Source: Streptomyces odontomachi
GTDB lineage: Bacteria; Actinomycetota; Actinomycetes; Streptomycetales; Streptomycetaceae
Reading direction: 5' to 3'
NCBI RefSeq assembly: GCF_024435355.1
Contig: NZ_JAMJWG010000021.1
Coordinates: forward strand, 111,909 to 175,908
DNA: 64,000 nt
Shown here: piece after piece, positions 33,053-41,426 of the stretch
How the letters are laid out: each line of letters starts with the position of its first letter
How positions within the stretch are numbered: position 1 is the first letter of the stretch
The notes under the pieces: generated by a model
Seen by the model: the letters and a program-made list of their open reading frames with translations, nothing else
Databases searched by the model: none
Told to the model about the DNA's origin: nothing
Made by a program: the position numbers and the translations under genes

Positions 33053-33553
33053 GTGCTGCCGGGAAACCGGCTGACGGCGCCCGCCCGGGGGGTCGTGATG
33101 CTGCTCGCCACTGCCGTGTTCTGCGGCCTGTGCACGGTGGCCGGTTGCGCCCCGCGCCAGGTGCCGAATGCGGCGCCACCGCTGCGCATATGCGGCACCA
33201 CCTTCTACCGTGGTGCCGAAGGTCTCACGGTGACCCGGCTCGGTGCGCCGGACGACGGTGTGCCGCCCGCGCCGGACGGTGGTTCGCGGTTGCCGCGGCG
33301 TGAGCACGGCGCGCTGACCGGCGGCGGTGCGGGTCTGCGGGTGATCGCGGTGACCGGCGGGTGCGCCCGGGGCCGTACCGTCGTCGTCTCCCCCGCGTCC
33401 GCCGTGCGGGTGCGCACCGTGGCCCGTGACGGAGAGGGCGGGATCCTGGCGTTCTCGCTGGTCCCGGCACGTCCGCGGGCACGGGTACGGGTCGACGTGT
33501 ACGCCTATGACGGGCGACGGCCCACGGGGCGGGTGCGCACGGCCGTGGGGTGA
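33053..33553 (+). CDS. Putative lipoprotein
   Basis: The 166-residue exported protein has a signal peptide ending in the lipobox VAGC, giving lipidated Cys32, followed by a beta-rich domain of unknown family. Two good starts exist. GTG 33053 is preceded by GGAGGAGAGG and gives a compact signal peptide; ATG 33023 is preceded by GGGGGAGGGG and adds ten residues. I prefer 33053. It is divergent from the NAD(P)HX repair gene. Function unknown. Confidence 0.7.
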   Translation: MLPGNRLTAPARGVVMLLATAVFCGLCTVAGCAPRQVPNAAPPLRICGTTFYRGAEGLTVTRLGAPDDGVPPAPDGGSRLPRREHGALTGGGAGLRVIAVTGGCARGRTVVVSPASAVRVRTVARDGEGGILAFSLVPARPRARVRVDVYAYDGRRPTGRVRTAVG

Positions 33554-33663
33554 CCGCCGGCGGCCGATCGCGGCCTGACCGGCGGGGTCATGGGCTGACG
33601 GCAGGTCATGGGCTGACCGGGGCAGCGGCTGGTGCCGCCACCCCTACCATGCCGATCAGCTGC

Positions 33664-34512
33664 TCAGCGGAAGTCGTCCGCGTGGTCGGCGGCCCACTGC
33701 TCGAAGGTGCGGGCGGGCTTGCCGGTGATGCGCTCGACCTCGTCGGTGATCTCCGGCGTGCTGCCGACGGTGAAGCCCAGGAAGTCGACGAGCTGCTGTG
33801 CGGCGTCCTTGGGGAACCGGTCGGTCGCCAGCGCCTCGACGGCCGCCTCGGGGGAGACCGTCTCGAAGGTGATCTCGCGGCCGATGGCCTTGCCGATCGC
33901 GGCGACCTGCTCGGCGAGGGTCACCGCGGCGGGGCCCGTGACGGTGGGCGACGTGCCGGCGTGCGCGCCGTCCAGCAGGGCGCGGGCCGTGACGGCCGCC
34001 AGGTCGGCCTCGTGGACCGGCGCGGCGACGGCGTCCGGGAACGGGCCGCGCACCACACCGTCGGCCTTGATGGACGCGGCCCACTGAAGGGCGTTGGCCG
34101 CGTACATGCCGCCGCGCACGAAGGTCCACTCGACGCCGGCGTCGCGCACCGTCTTCTCGGCGAAGGCGTGGGCGCGCGCGATCATGCCCTCTTCGGCGCC
34201 CTTGTACGTCACCGACGACGACGAGTTGAGCACGATGCGCTTCACGCCGGCCTCGGCCACGGCCTTGACGACCGGGGCTGCGCCGCCCTGCACGCCGGAG
34301 GCGGCCAGGTTCAGGTAGACCGCTTCGGCGCCGCTGAACGCCGAGCCGATGGTGGTCGGGTCGCTGAGGTCGGCCTTGACGACCTCGACCCCGTCCGGGA
34401 GGTTGGCGGCTGCGGGCTCGCGGCTGATGGCACGCACGGTCGCGCCCTCCGCGAGCAGTTGGCCGACGAGGTGGCGTCCGATGTTGCCGGTCGCTCCGGT
34501 TACTACGATCAA
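33664..34512 (-). CDS. NmrA-like NAD(P)-binding oxidoreductase
   Basis: The 282-residue atypical short-chain dehydrogenase starts with VTGATGNIGRHLVGQLL, the GxxGxxG dinucleotide site of the NmrA/SDR5 group. It has no YxxxK catalytic pair in the usual place, so it may act as a redox sensor or quinone reductase (QOR2-like). I place the start at TTG 34512 because GAGGGGG lies seven bases upstream and no ATG or GTG fits. TTG starts are less common, so this is a moderate claim. Confidence 0.83.
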   Translation of the reverse strand: MIVVTGATGNIGRHLVGQLLAEGATVRAISREPAAANLPDGVEVVKADLSDPTTIGSAFSGAEAVYLNLAASGVQGGAAPVVKAVAEAGVKRIVLNSSSSVTYKGAEEGMIARAHAFAEKTVRDAGVEWTFVRGGMYAANALQWAASIKADGVVRGPFPDAVAAPVHEADLAAVTARALLDGAHAGTSPTVTGPAAVTLAEQVAAIGKAIGREITFETVSPEAAVEALATDRFPKDAAQQLVDFLGFTVGSTPEITDEVERITGKPARTFEQWAADHADDFR

Positions 34513-34690
34513 GGGAGTTCCCCCTCCAAGATGAGCGCCGAGAGCCGGGGCTGCGCCACGCACGGTGTGGTGGTGGCGGCCCAAGTCGACTCTGATGAGC
34601 AGAGGTTGACCGTACACGCGCTGACGGGACGGCTCCGGCCCGGTCCTTAAGGGGGACTAAGCGACCTCTAAAGCCCCACCTTCTGCGCCT

Positions 34691-35059
34691 TCAGCCCTCC
34701 GCGATCACCACGGCCGACGCCACCCCCGCGTCATGGCTGAGGGAGATGTGCCAGAACTTCACGCCCAGTTCCGCGGCGCGCGCCGCCACCGCGCCGCGCA
34801 CCCTGAGGTGCGGCCGGCCGGAGTCCTCGACGTAGACCTCCGCGTCCGTCCAGCGCAGCCCGCCGGGCGCGCCGAGCGACTTGGCCAGCGCCTCCTTCGC
34901 GGCGAACCGGGCCGCCAGGGACGCGATGCCGCGCCGCTCGCCGCTGGGCAGCACCAACTCGCTGGCGAGAAAGAGTCGGTCGGCCATGCTGGGCGTGCGC
35001 TCCAGGGAGGCACGGAAGCGTTCGATCTCGGCGACGTCGATGCCCACCCCGATGATCAC
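34691..35059 (-). CDS. acpS: Holo-[acyl-carrier-protein] synthase
   Basis: AcpS attaches the 4'-phosphopantetheine arm to acyl carrier protein. The 122-residue protein has GVGIDVAEIERF with the magnesium aspartate, RFAAKEALAKSLG with the second acidic ligand, and WHISLSHDAG at the end. The GTG start at 35059 has AGGAG ten bases upstream. It lies between the oxidoreductase gene and the accessory secreted-protein island. Confidence 0.95.
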   Translation of the reverse strand: MIIGVGIDVAEIERFRASLERTPSMADRLFLASELVLPSGERRGIASLAARFAAKEALAKSLGAPGGLRWTDAEVYVEDSGRPHLRVRGAVAARAAELGVKFWHISLSHDAGVASAVVIAEG

Positions 35060-35458
35060 TGTTCGCTCACTCCTACGCTGCCCGGTCCACGGCCCGCCGG
35101 CCAGTGTCTCACTCCCCCGGGCACCGGCCGGCCCGGCGCACGGCGCCCGCGCACGTCGCAGCCGGGGCCGGGCCGTACACCTGCCAAGTCCAGGTCCACC
35201 CAGCAGCGTTCCGCCAATGGGGCGTTCCGGCGTACGCAGGGTTGACCCGGGCGGCCCGAGGGCGAGCCGGCCCGGGTACCGCGCACCGGGCACCACCTAG
35301 GCGAAGGCGCTCGGCGAGTGCGTGAACGCCGCACGCGGCGGGCCGACACGGGGGTGTCCGGCGGAAGCGTACGAGAAGACAACTACTGTTAGCGTGCGTG
35401 CGGTCGCTGTGGGTAACCGAATGCCCACGCCAAGGCAAGTGAAGGAACTCAGAGCTCC
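35060..35458. other. Divergent gap acpS / secreted protein
   Basis: The 399-base gap has no supported gene. An A+T-rich patch at about 35375-35400 containing TGTTAGCGT may be the promoter of the gene at 35459. The stretch nearest acpS holds nothing recognisable. Confidence 0.4.
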
Positions 35459-36097
35459 ATGCGCAGACTTCAGAAAGTGGCCGTTCTGGCCATCGCCGTC
35501 GGCAGCCTCTCGGGCGTCGGAGCCGGGGTCGGCGTCGCCGACTCCGCGACCCCGGACCAGAGCCAGACCATCGCCCAGCCGCCGGCCGCGCCCGCACAGA
35601 TCGGCCTCCAGCAGTTCGCCCCGACGCAGAACGCGCCCCAGACCTCGGTGCTCCAGCAGGCCGCACCGCTCCAGGCGGTGGCCGCACCGGCCACCGACGC
35701 CGAGCACGCGGTGACCGCTGCGCCCCGGCAGGTCACGACGCAGGGTTTCGGACATACGGCGCTGGCACCGGCCGAGCAGCTCGCGGGCCAGCCGGCCGCG
35801 GTGGTGGGCCGGGACACCCAGAGCGCTCCGCAGACCGTCATGCAGAGCGCGTTGCAGACCAGCCCGGAAGGAGTGCTCCGCGCCACCCCGCAGGGGACGC
35901 TGGAGACCGCACAGCAGGTCGCCTCGCGACCCCTGGTCTCCCCGCAGACGGCCGAGGCGCCGACCGCGGTCGTCCAGCAGGCCGCTCCCCAGCTGGCCCC
36001 GCAGGCGGCACCCCAGGACACGCCCGGGACCGCGTCCCAGAACGTGCTCCAGGCCGCGCCGCACGCCGTGAACAACGTCTTCAGCCTCACCCAGTGA
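35459..36097 (+). CDS. Secreted Gln/Ala/Pro-rich protein
   Basis: The 212-residue protein has a signal peptide (MRRLQKVAVLAIAVGSLSG, cleavage near residue 27 after VGVA) and a mature part that is almost wholly low complexity, with many QQAAP and APQ units and no cysteine. The signal peptide resembles those of the two small proteins at 36752 and 37390 (MRKIQKAA...). GGAAC is a poor ribosome site 11 bases from the ATG. Codon bias is normal for the genome. A surface or matrix role is a guess; I do not recognise a family. Confidence 0.75.
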   Translation: MRRLQKVAVLAIAVGSLSGVGAGVGVADSATPDQSQTIAQPPAAPAQIGLQQFAPTQNAPQTSVLQQAAPLQAVAAPATDAEHAVTAAPRQVTTQGFGHTALAPAEQLAGQPAAVVGRDTQSAPQTVMQSALQTSPEGVLRATPQGTLETAQQVASRPLVSPQTAEAPTAVVQQAAPQLAPQAAPQDTPGTASQNVLQAAPHAVNNVFSLTQ

Positions 36098-36282
36098 CCA
36101 CGGTCGGTCGATCCGGCGAAGACGGTCGACCGGCCCGGTAGCGCGGCCGGCTGCGGTACGCACGAGCCGGGCCCCGTCGCCCCGCCCCTCCCTTCGCGCG
36201 CCCGGGGCACCGTCCCGCGCGCCGACTTGATCACCCGTACACCGGCCGGACGGCCGGGACGTCGCGGCCGCGACACCAACTC

Positions 36283-36320
36283 CGTGGGCCCTTCGGAAGA
36301 CCCCTTCCGAAGGGCCCACG
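36283..36320 (+). terminator. Terminator hairpin, secreted-protein gene
   Basis: A perfect 17-bp stem with an ACCC loop lies 186 bases past the stop of the Gln-rich protein gene. The left arm is CGTGGGCCCTTCGGAAG. Confidence 0.75.
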
Positions 36321-36685
36321 CACGTGACCGGCCGTGGCCGGCCGTGGCCGGCCCGGGGCGCACACGGCGTGGCGACGCCGGGGGGCGACGCCCGCGGCAG
36401 CACCGCACCCGCACCACGTCGCCCAAGTACCGCACGCAGCGCGAGCCGCGCATCTCTGCACAGCACCGAATCCGGCCCCCCTCACGTGCCGCCTACACCG
36501 GCCGACTCCGTGACACGCCCGCGAGTCGACGGCCGAACGGGTGTTTCTGGCCCCGCCTTCGGCGCCCCCTCAACCCCGCTCGGCCGCGTGACACAAGGGT
36601 CGCCCTGCGCTCCGCCGGAGTCCGGATGGAGCACTTCAACACCACACGCCCAGCGCGCCAATGAACATATGCGGCTATTCGCCAT

Positions 36686-36748
36686 TAATCTTCGTGAATG
36701 TACGAATCCGGCCCATTCGGGCCGTATCCGCACTCACACAACGGAGAA
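36686..36748 (+). promoter_or_regulatory. Promoter and conserved leader of small secreted protein 1
   Basis: TAATCT at 36686-36691 is a likely -10. Seven bases later begins the leader TGTACGAAT...CATTC.GG...CGTATC...CACTCA...ACGGAGAA. The same order of blocks precedes the paralogue (37325-37386), so promoter and 5' leader were duplicated with the gene. Confidence 0.6.
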
Positions 36749-36751
36749 CAC

Positions 36752-37027
36752 ATGCGCAAGATCCAGAAGGCCGCCCTCGTGGTCGCCATGCTCGGCACCA
36801 TCGGCCTTGCCGGCGCCGGGTCCGCCGCCGCCTACGGCGGGGGCAGCAGCGACCTCGACATCACGCAGAGCAACGCCTGCAAGTCGCACGACCTGAACAT
36901 CGCCGCGCTGAACAACATCGGTGTCCTCAACGGCCTCGCGGGCAACGCCCTCGGTGGCGAGGGCAACCCGGGCGCCCAGGTCTTCGAGCAGGGCTCGGAC
37001 GTGGCCTGCTCGAACGCCGCTGGCTGA
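36752..37027 (+). CDS. Small secreted two-cysteine protein 1
   Basis: The 91-residue protein has a signal peptide (MRKIQKAALVVAMLG, cleaved after SAAA near residue 27). The mature part is ~64 residues, with Asn/Gly-rich repeats NNIGVLNG and NALGGEGNPGAQ and two cysteines, perhaps disulfide-bonded. GGAG precedes the ATG. It is a close paralogue of the gene at 37390. The size and hydrophobic Gly/Asn content recall chaplins and rodlins, but their sequence signatures are absent. Confidence 0.82.
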   Translation: MRKIQKAALVVAMLGTIGLAGAGSAAAYGGGSSDLDITQSNACKSHDLNIAALNNIGVLNGLAGNALGGEGNPGAQVFEQGSDVACSNAAG

Positions 37028-37067
37028 GCCCCTCAGGCGGCCAAGCACGGCCACCCGAGCCTCACAT

Positions 37068-37114
37068 GGAATGGGTCCCGTTTCCGCGCCACCGCTCGGG
37101 CCGGGACCCATTCC
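37068..37114 (+). terminator. Terminator hairpin, paralogue 1
   Basis: A 13-bp perfect stem (GGAATGGGTCCCG with CGGGACCCATTCC) and 21-base loop lie 41 bases after the stop codon. Confidence 0.7.
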
Positions 37115-37176
37115 CGCTCCCCGGAAGGCCGGCACCCGCCGGCCGCACGGCGAGCACCGCACGAACCGCGGAACGC

Positions 37177-37217
37177 AACGGCGGCGGCCACCATCTCGGG
37201 GATGGCCCGCCGCCGTT
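37177..37217 (+). terminator. Second hairpin between the paralogues
   Basis: An 11-bp stem (AACGGCGGCGG with CCGCCGCCGTT) is stacked on an inner CCATC/GATGG stem. It could be a back-up terminator. Confidence 0.5.
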
Positions 37218-37324
37218 CTGCTGCCCGCGCACCGGCCAGGACCAACGCCTGCCGGCGATAGGCCAGATGACTCAATGTGCCCCGCACGTCAGCGCGTCGC
37301 CCCCCGCGGGGAAACCGGACTCCC

Positions 37325-37386
37325 TAATCTCTCATAACTGTACGAATGCGTTCATTCAGGACGTATCGCACTCATGCAACGGAGAA
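37325..37386 (+). promoter_or_regulatory. Promoter and conserved leader of small secreted protein 2
   Basis: TAATCT at 37325-37330 precedes the block starting TGTACGAATGCG at 37339 and ending CAACGGAGAA. It corresponds to the leader of the first paralogue at 36686-36748. Confidence 0.6.
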
Positions 37387-37389
37387 GAA

Positions 37390-37665
37390 ATGCGCAAGAT
37401 GCAGAAGGCTGCTGTCGTTGTCGCCATGCTCGGCAGCATCGGGTTCGTCGGCGCCGGCACCGCCGCCGCCGGTGACGGGGGCAGCCTCGACCTCACGCAG
37501 AGCAACACCTGCAAGTCGCACGACCTGAACATCGCGCTGCTGAACAACATCGGTGTCGCCAACGGCGTGCTCGGCAACCTCCTGAGCGGCGAGGGCAACC
37601 CGGGCGCCCAGTCCTTCGAGCAGGGCTCGGACCTGACCTGCGCCAACACTGCGGGCGGCAAGTGA
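37390..37665 (+). CDS. Small secreted two-cysteine protein 2
   Basis: The 91-residue paralogue of the preceding gene has signal peptide MRKMQKAAVVVAMLG and a mature part with CKSHDLNIALLNN, GEGNPGAQSFEQGSDLTC and the two cysteines at the same positions. GGAG lies before the ATG. The two proteins differ mainly in hydrophobic substitutions, suggesting selection for the same fold. A role at the hyphal surface is a guess. Confidence 0.82.
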   Translation: MRKMQKAAVVVAMLGSIGFVGAGTAAAGDGGSLDLTQSNTCKSHDLNIALLNNIGVANGVLGNLLSGEGNPGAQSFEQGSDLTCANTAGGK

Positions 37666-37703
37666 CGCACCGCCGCCACAGGCACCTGAGCAGCATCTGA
37701 GAG

Positions 37704-37745
37704 TGGGCCCCGGAATCCGAGCCGCACGCACGGTACCGGGGCCCA
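37704..37745 (+). terminator. Terminator hairpin, paralogue 2
   Basis: A 10-bp stem (TGGGCCCCGG with CCGGGGCCCA) lies 38 bases after the stop codon. Confidence 0.6.
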
Positions 37746-37841
37746 TTCCCGTCACCACTTCGATTCGCCTGCGGGTTCCGGGCCCGACGCCGACCCGGCG
37801 CCCGCGCCCATGCCCCGGGCACCGATCCGGAAGGACCGCAC

Positions 37842-38198
37842 ATGCTCAGCCGGAAGAAGTTCGCAGCCGTCACCGGGCTACTGGGCGGCCTCGCCCTCAC
37901 CTGCGCCGGCATCGCCCACGCCTACGGTGAGACCTCCAACGGGTGCACCCGCGACGACCAGGGCAACGTCACCTGCGTCCACGTCGAGAAGTCCGACACC
38001 GTGTACCAGTCCAAGGACGGCACCACGCACGTCCACCAGTCCAAGAGCTGCGAGACGACCTCCACGAACCGCGTGGTGCGGCCGCAGGGCAGCCCGGGGC
38101 AGCAGGAGGGCGTCACGAGGGTCGGCGCGCAGGTCGACTGCTCCAACTCGGTCTCGGCGCCCAAGGGTTTCCAGCCCCCGCACATCAGCTTGCCCTGA
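37842..38198 (+). CDS. Small secreted cysteine-containing protein
   Basis: The 118-residue protein has a signal peptide (MLSRKKFAAVTGLLGG, cleaved near residue 27 after AHA) and a charged mature part with four cysteines and the repeat-like phrases TVYQSKDGTTHVHQSKSC. GGAAGGA precedes the ATG. It differs from the two upstream paralogues but shares their small exported character. No family is recognised. Confidence 0.78.
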   Translation: MLSRKKFAAVTGLLGGLALTCAGIAHAYGETSNGCTRDDQGNVTCVHVEKSDTVYQSKDGTTHVHQSKSCETTSTNRVVRPQGSPGQQEGVTRVGAQVDCSNSVSAPKGFQPPHISLP

Positions 38199-38218
38199 CG
38201 CGCGGGCACGCACCGACG

Positions 38219-38275
38219 CGAAACGGCGCATGGCCGGCCCGGAGGAGCCATCCGGGCCGGCCATGCGCCGTTTCG
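38219..38275. terminator. Strong bidirectional terminator
   Basis: A perfect 25-bp stem with a 7-base loop (GGAGCCA) lies between two converging genes. The outer end is CGAAACGGCGCATGG. It is the longest perfect hairpin seen in the window. Confidence 0.9.
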
Positions 38276-38335
38276 GCCTGCCGTGCAGGCCGCGTGCCGA
38301 GCCGTCCGAGCGGGGCCCGGCATCGGCACGGGACC

Positions 38336-39397
38336 TCAGACGGGCGTCTGGTGCATCGGGCCGCCCCACGCCCGCGGCACCCGGATGTCGGGCCCGGCCG
38401 GCGCGCCGACCGGCACCTCGGACGGGTGGCAGTACGCCAGCCCGGTCAGCGGGCGCCCCGTGCAGAACCGGACGAGCAGGTCGGAGAACTCCGCCATCCG
38501 CTCCACCGACACCAGGTGGTCGGCCTCCCTGACGGTCGTGAAGACGGCCGAGGGCAGCGCGGCCGCCACCGCACGCCCCATGGCGGGCGTGGTGAGTGTG
38601 TCGCACTCGCCGGTGAAGACCAGGCCGGGCACCGCGGGCACCGGCTCGGGCCGGTACCACTCGTGGCGCAGCAGACGCACGTTGTGCTCCAGCACCTTGC
38701 GCACGTCGTCCGCCGACTGCCCCATGAACTGCTGGTACAGCAGCCGGGAGACCACCTCGCGCTTGCGCACCGGCGCACCGCCGGCCGGGGACATGAACCG
38801 CGCCACCAACTCCGTGGCCGCCTGCGCCAGCTCACCGCGCTCCAGCATGCCCGCCCAGCGCGGTACCGCGGCGGCGTACTCCTCGGGCACGCTCAACGTC
38901 ATCCCGGCCAGCACCAGCCGGGCCAGGTGGTCCGGGTAGTGCTGGGCGAAGCGCAGCGCGATGGCGCCGCCGAAGCAGGCGCCCACCATGTTGACCCGCG
39001 CCACGCCCAGTTCGGTCAGCATGTGCCGGACGGTGGCGGCGAGGAAGTCGATGCCGTAGCCGACCGGCAGGAAGTCCGCGGCACCGTAGCCGGGCAGGTC
39101 CACGGTGATCAGGGTGCACGGCTCGGAGAGCCACTTCTGGTGGCGCAGCCAGGCGTGCCGGTTCTGCGACGAGCCGCCCAGCAGCACCATGGGCGGGGTC
39201 GTCGCGGCGTCCTGGTGCACGATCCGGCAGTGGTAAGTGAACCCGTCGAAGTGCAGCGTCCGCTCCGACACGTGCACTTGAGCCGATGACTGCCCGCCTG
39301 CGGCGGGCAGGGAGGCGTGCGGTGCGGTGGCCGTGTCAGTGCGCATGGAAACCCCGGGAGAGATGGGAGAAAGGGAGCAAATGCCCGAATGCCCCAC
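38336..39397 (-). CDS. Alpha/beta hydrolase with cysteine at the nucleophile position
   Basis: The 353-residue protein has the alpha/beta hydrolase layout: VLLGGSSQNRHAW, VDLPGYGAAD, the nucleophile elbow VGACFGG, acid-side FTGECDTLTTP, and READHLVSVE with the catalytic histidine. The elbow has Cys where nearly all relatives have Ser, read clearly as TGC in the DNA. Dienelactone hydrolases use Cys this way, so activity is possible. GTG 39397 is preceded by AGGAGA; ATG 39346 is the alternative. It is isolated between the secreted-protein genes and glmM. Confidence 0.82.
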   Translation of the reverse strand: MGHSGICSLSPISPGVSMRTDTATAPHASLPAAGGQSSAQVHVSERTLHFDGFTYHCRIVHQDAATTPPMVLLGGSSQNRHAWLRHQKWLSEPCTLITVDLPGYGAADFLPVGYGIDFLAATVRHMLTELGVARVNMVGACFGGAIALRFAQHYPDHLARLVLAGMTLSVPEEYAAAVPRWAGMLERGELAQAATELVARFMSPAGGAPVRKREVVSRLLYQQFMGQSADDVRKVLEHNVRLLRHEWYRPEPVPAVPGLVFTGECDTLTTPAMGRAVAAALPSAVFTTVREADHLVSVERMAEFSDLLVRFCTGRPLTGLAYCHPSEVPVGAPAGPDIRVPRAWGGPMHQTPV

Positions 39398-39486
39398 GAT
39401 CTCCTATCCGAGGATGTTTCGTCGCGCTCCTGATACGTGTGTCGGCGGTTGCGTGTGCCGGCGGCGGCCGGCGTAGGTCCCGCGCG

Positions 39487-40845
39487 CTACCCGAGGGCCG
39501 ACTTCACCGCGTCGGCGAGCCGGCCCGCCACGGTGCGGGCCTGGTCGCTGTCGGCGGCCTCCACCATGACGCGCACCAGCGGTTCGGTGCCGGACGGCCG
39601 CAGCAGGACCCGACCGGTCGGGCTCAGCTCGCGCTCCGCGTCGGCGACCGCGGAGGCCAGCTCGGCGGAGGTCGTCACGCGGGACTTGTCGACGTCCCGG
39701 ACGTTGATGAGCACCTGCGGCAGCCGCTGCATGACGGCCGCCAGGTCGGCGAGTCGCCGCCCGGTCTGGGCGACCCGGGCCGCCAGCAGCAGCCCGGTCA
39801 GCGTGCCGTCGCCGGTGGTGGCGTGGTCCAGCACGATGACGTGACCTGACTGCTCGCCACCGAGCGCGTAGCCGTGCTCCTTCATCTCCTCCAGGACGTA
39901 CCGGTCGCCGACCGCCGTCTGCACCAGCGAGAGTCCCTCGCGCTCCAGGGCGAGCTTGAAGCCGAGGTTGGACATGACGGTGGCGACGACGGTGTCCGCG
40001 GGCAGCGCGCCCCGCTCGCGCAGGGCCAGCGACAGCACGGCGAGGATCTGGTCGCCGTCGACCTCGGCGCCGGTGTGGTCCACGGCCAGGCAGCGGTCGG
40101 CGTCGCCGTCGTGCGCGATGCCGAGGTCGGCACCGTGCTCGACGACGGTGGCCTTGAGCAGGTCCAGGTGGGTGGAGCCGCAGCCGTCGTTGATGTTCAG
40201 CCCGTTCGGCTCGGCGCCGATCGTGATGACCTCGGCGCCGGCCCGGGTGAACGCGGCCGGGGAGACCCCGGATGCGGCGCCGTGCGCCTCGTCCAGGATC
40301 ACCTTGAGCCCGTCGAGCCGGTTCGGAAGCACGGCGAGGAGATGCTCGACGTAACGGTCGAAGCCCTCCTCGTAGGCCTTGACGCGGCCGACTCCGGTGC
40401 CGGTGGGGCGGTCCCAGGGAGCGCCGGTGCGGTGCTCCTCGTAGACCCGCTCGATCCGGTCCTCCAGCTCGTCGGCGAGTTTGTGGCCGCCGCGTGCGAA
40501 GAACTTGATGCCGTTGTCGGGCATGGGGTTGTGGCTGGCGGAGAGCATCACGCCGAAGTCCGCGTCGAGCACACCGGTGAGATGGGCGACCGCGGGCGTC
40601 GGCAGCACGCCGACGCGCAGCACGTCCACTCCGGCGCTGGCGAGACCGGCGACCACCGCGGCCTCCAGGAACTCCCCGGACGCCCGCGGATCCCGGCCGA
40701 CCACCGCCACGGGACGGTGGCCTTCGAAGGTACCCGCCTCGGCGAGCACATGCGCCGCCGCCACGGACAGGCCGAGCGCCAGCTCCGCCGTGAGATCCGC
40801 ATTGGCGACACCGCGCACGCCGTCCGTGCCGAAGAGTCGTCCCAC
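39487..40845 (-). CDS. glmM: Phosphoglucosamine mutase
   Basis: GlmM converts glucosamine-6-phosphate to glucosamine-1-phosphate for UDP-GlcNAc and peptidoglycan. The 452-residue protein contains GTDGVRG, the phosphoserine loop SASHNP with Ser104, the metal loop DGDADR, and the sugar loop GGEQSGH. The GTG start follows CGGAGGA. A TAAGAT hexamer at 40942-40937 on the minus strand may be its -10. glmS is not next to it here. Confidence 0.96.
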   Translation of the reverse strand: MGRLFGTDGVRGVANADLTAELALGLSVAAAHVLAEAGTFEGHRPVAVVGRDPRASGEFLEAAVVAGLASAGVDVLRVGVLPTPAVAHLTGVLDADFGVMLSASHNPMPDNGIKFFARGGHKLADELEDRIERVYEEHRTGAPWDRPTGTGVGRVKAYEEGFDRYVEHLLAVLPNRLDGLKVILDEAHGAASGVSPAAFTRAGAEVITIGAEPNGLNINDGCGSTHLDLLKATVVEHGADLGIAHDGDADRCLAVDHTGAEVDGDQILAVLSLALRERGALPADTVVATVMSNLGFKLALEREGLSLVQTAVGDRYVLEEMKEHGYALGGEQSGHVIVLDHATTGDGTLTGLLLAARVAQTGRRLADLAAVMQRLPQVLINVRDVDKSRVTTSAELASAVADAERELSPTGRVLLRPSGTEPLVRVMVEAADSDQARTVAGRLADAVKSALG

Positions 40846-41426
40846 TGGTGTCCTCCGAACTTTCGCCGTCCTGGGGAAGGCGGCCTGGCCGCCACGGAAG
40901 CTCTCCGGATCGGTCGGCTCGCGGAAGCTTCCTGAAATCTTATGCCGTTATATGCCCGAGATGCTTGAGAGACGCCAGAGAGCCGTGAGATCCCCGGGGC
41001 AGGGGAGATGCACGCGAGCCAGGAGACTCACGAGAGCGATGGGCTCTGTGGGACCCGCATGGCCTGCGCAACCTGAAGTGATCGAAGGCGATCCCGAGCG
41101 GTTCCAAGCGGTCCCAGGTGACAAACGCCCCGGCGGCACACTGCGTGCCGCTGGGGCGTGTGATGTCTCTCCCGCGCCATATCCGTGCCATATCCGCGCC
41201 ATGCCCGCACCGCGGGGCCCTGAAGCCCCGGGGCCGGACGTGCCGCACCCAGCTGCCGGAAGGCGTGCCGGCCGGTTCGTACGCGAACGGGCCGCGCCCG
41301 GATGGGCACCGGACGGCACTCGGCCCCGGCCGAACGGGCCTGCACCCAACGGGCAGACCCGGAACGGAACCGGGGCCGAAAGCCGGGACCCGACCAGGGG
41401 CCGGGCCGTGCCAGCAGTGCCTGAGA
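40846..41426. other. Intergenic region glmM-rpsI
   Basis: This 581-base gap holds the glmM promoter area (A+T-rich patch at 40936-40960) and the rpsI terminator. Near 41170-41200 there is a short direct repeat based on GCCATATCCGC. No gene is supported. Confidence 0.5.
41126..41158 (-). terminator. Terminator of the rplM-rpsI unit
   Basis: A 14-bp stem (one G-U pair; left arm CGCCCCGGCGGCAC) with a 5-base loop, followed on the minus strand by GTTTG. It lies about 270 bases past rpsI. Confidence 0.65.

Larger units (their letters stand above)
36098..36751. other. Intergenic region with terminator and promoter
   Basis: This 654-base gap contains a strong hairpin at 36283-36320, a 10-base tandem duplication CGTGGCCGGC near 36330-36355, and an A+T-rich promoter area at about 36660-36750. 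No gene is supported. Long open frames here lack start signals and codon bias. Confidence 0.5.
37028..37389. other. Intergenic region between the two paralogues
   Basis: The 362 bases hold two hairpins (37068-37114 and 37177-37217), then the promoter and leader of the second paralogue. No gene is supported. Confidence 0.6.

Noticed and set aside
36227..36664. Open frame between the Gln-rich protein and small secreted protein 1
   Set aside because: It spans a terminator hairpin and short repeats, lacks a ribosome binding site and has a random-looking composition.
36752..37665. Chaplin or rodlin genes
   Set aside because: Signal peptides and size fit, but neither the chaplin repeat nor the rodlin sequence pattern is present.
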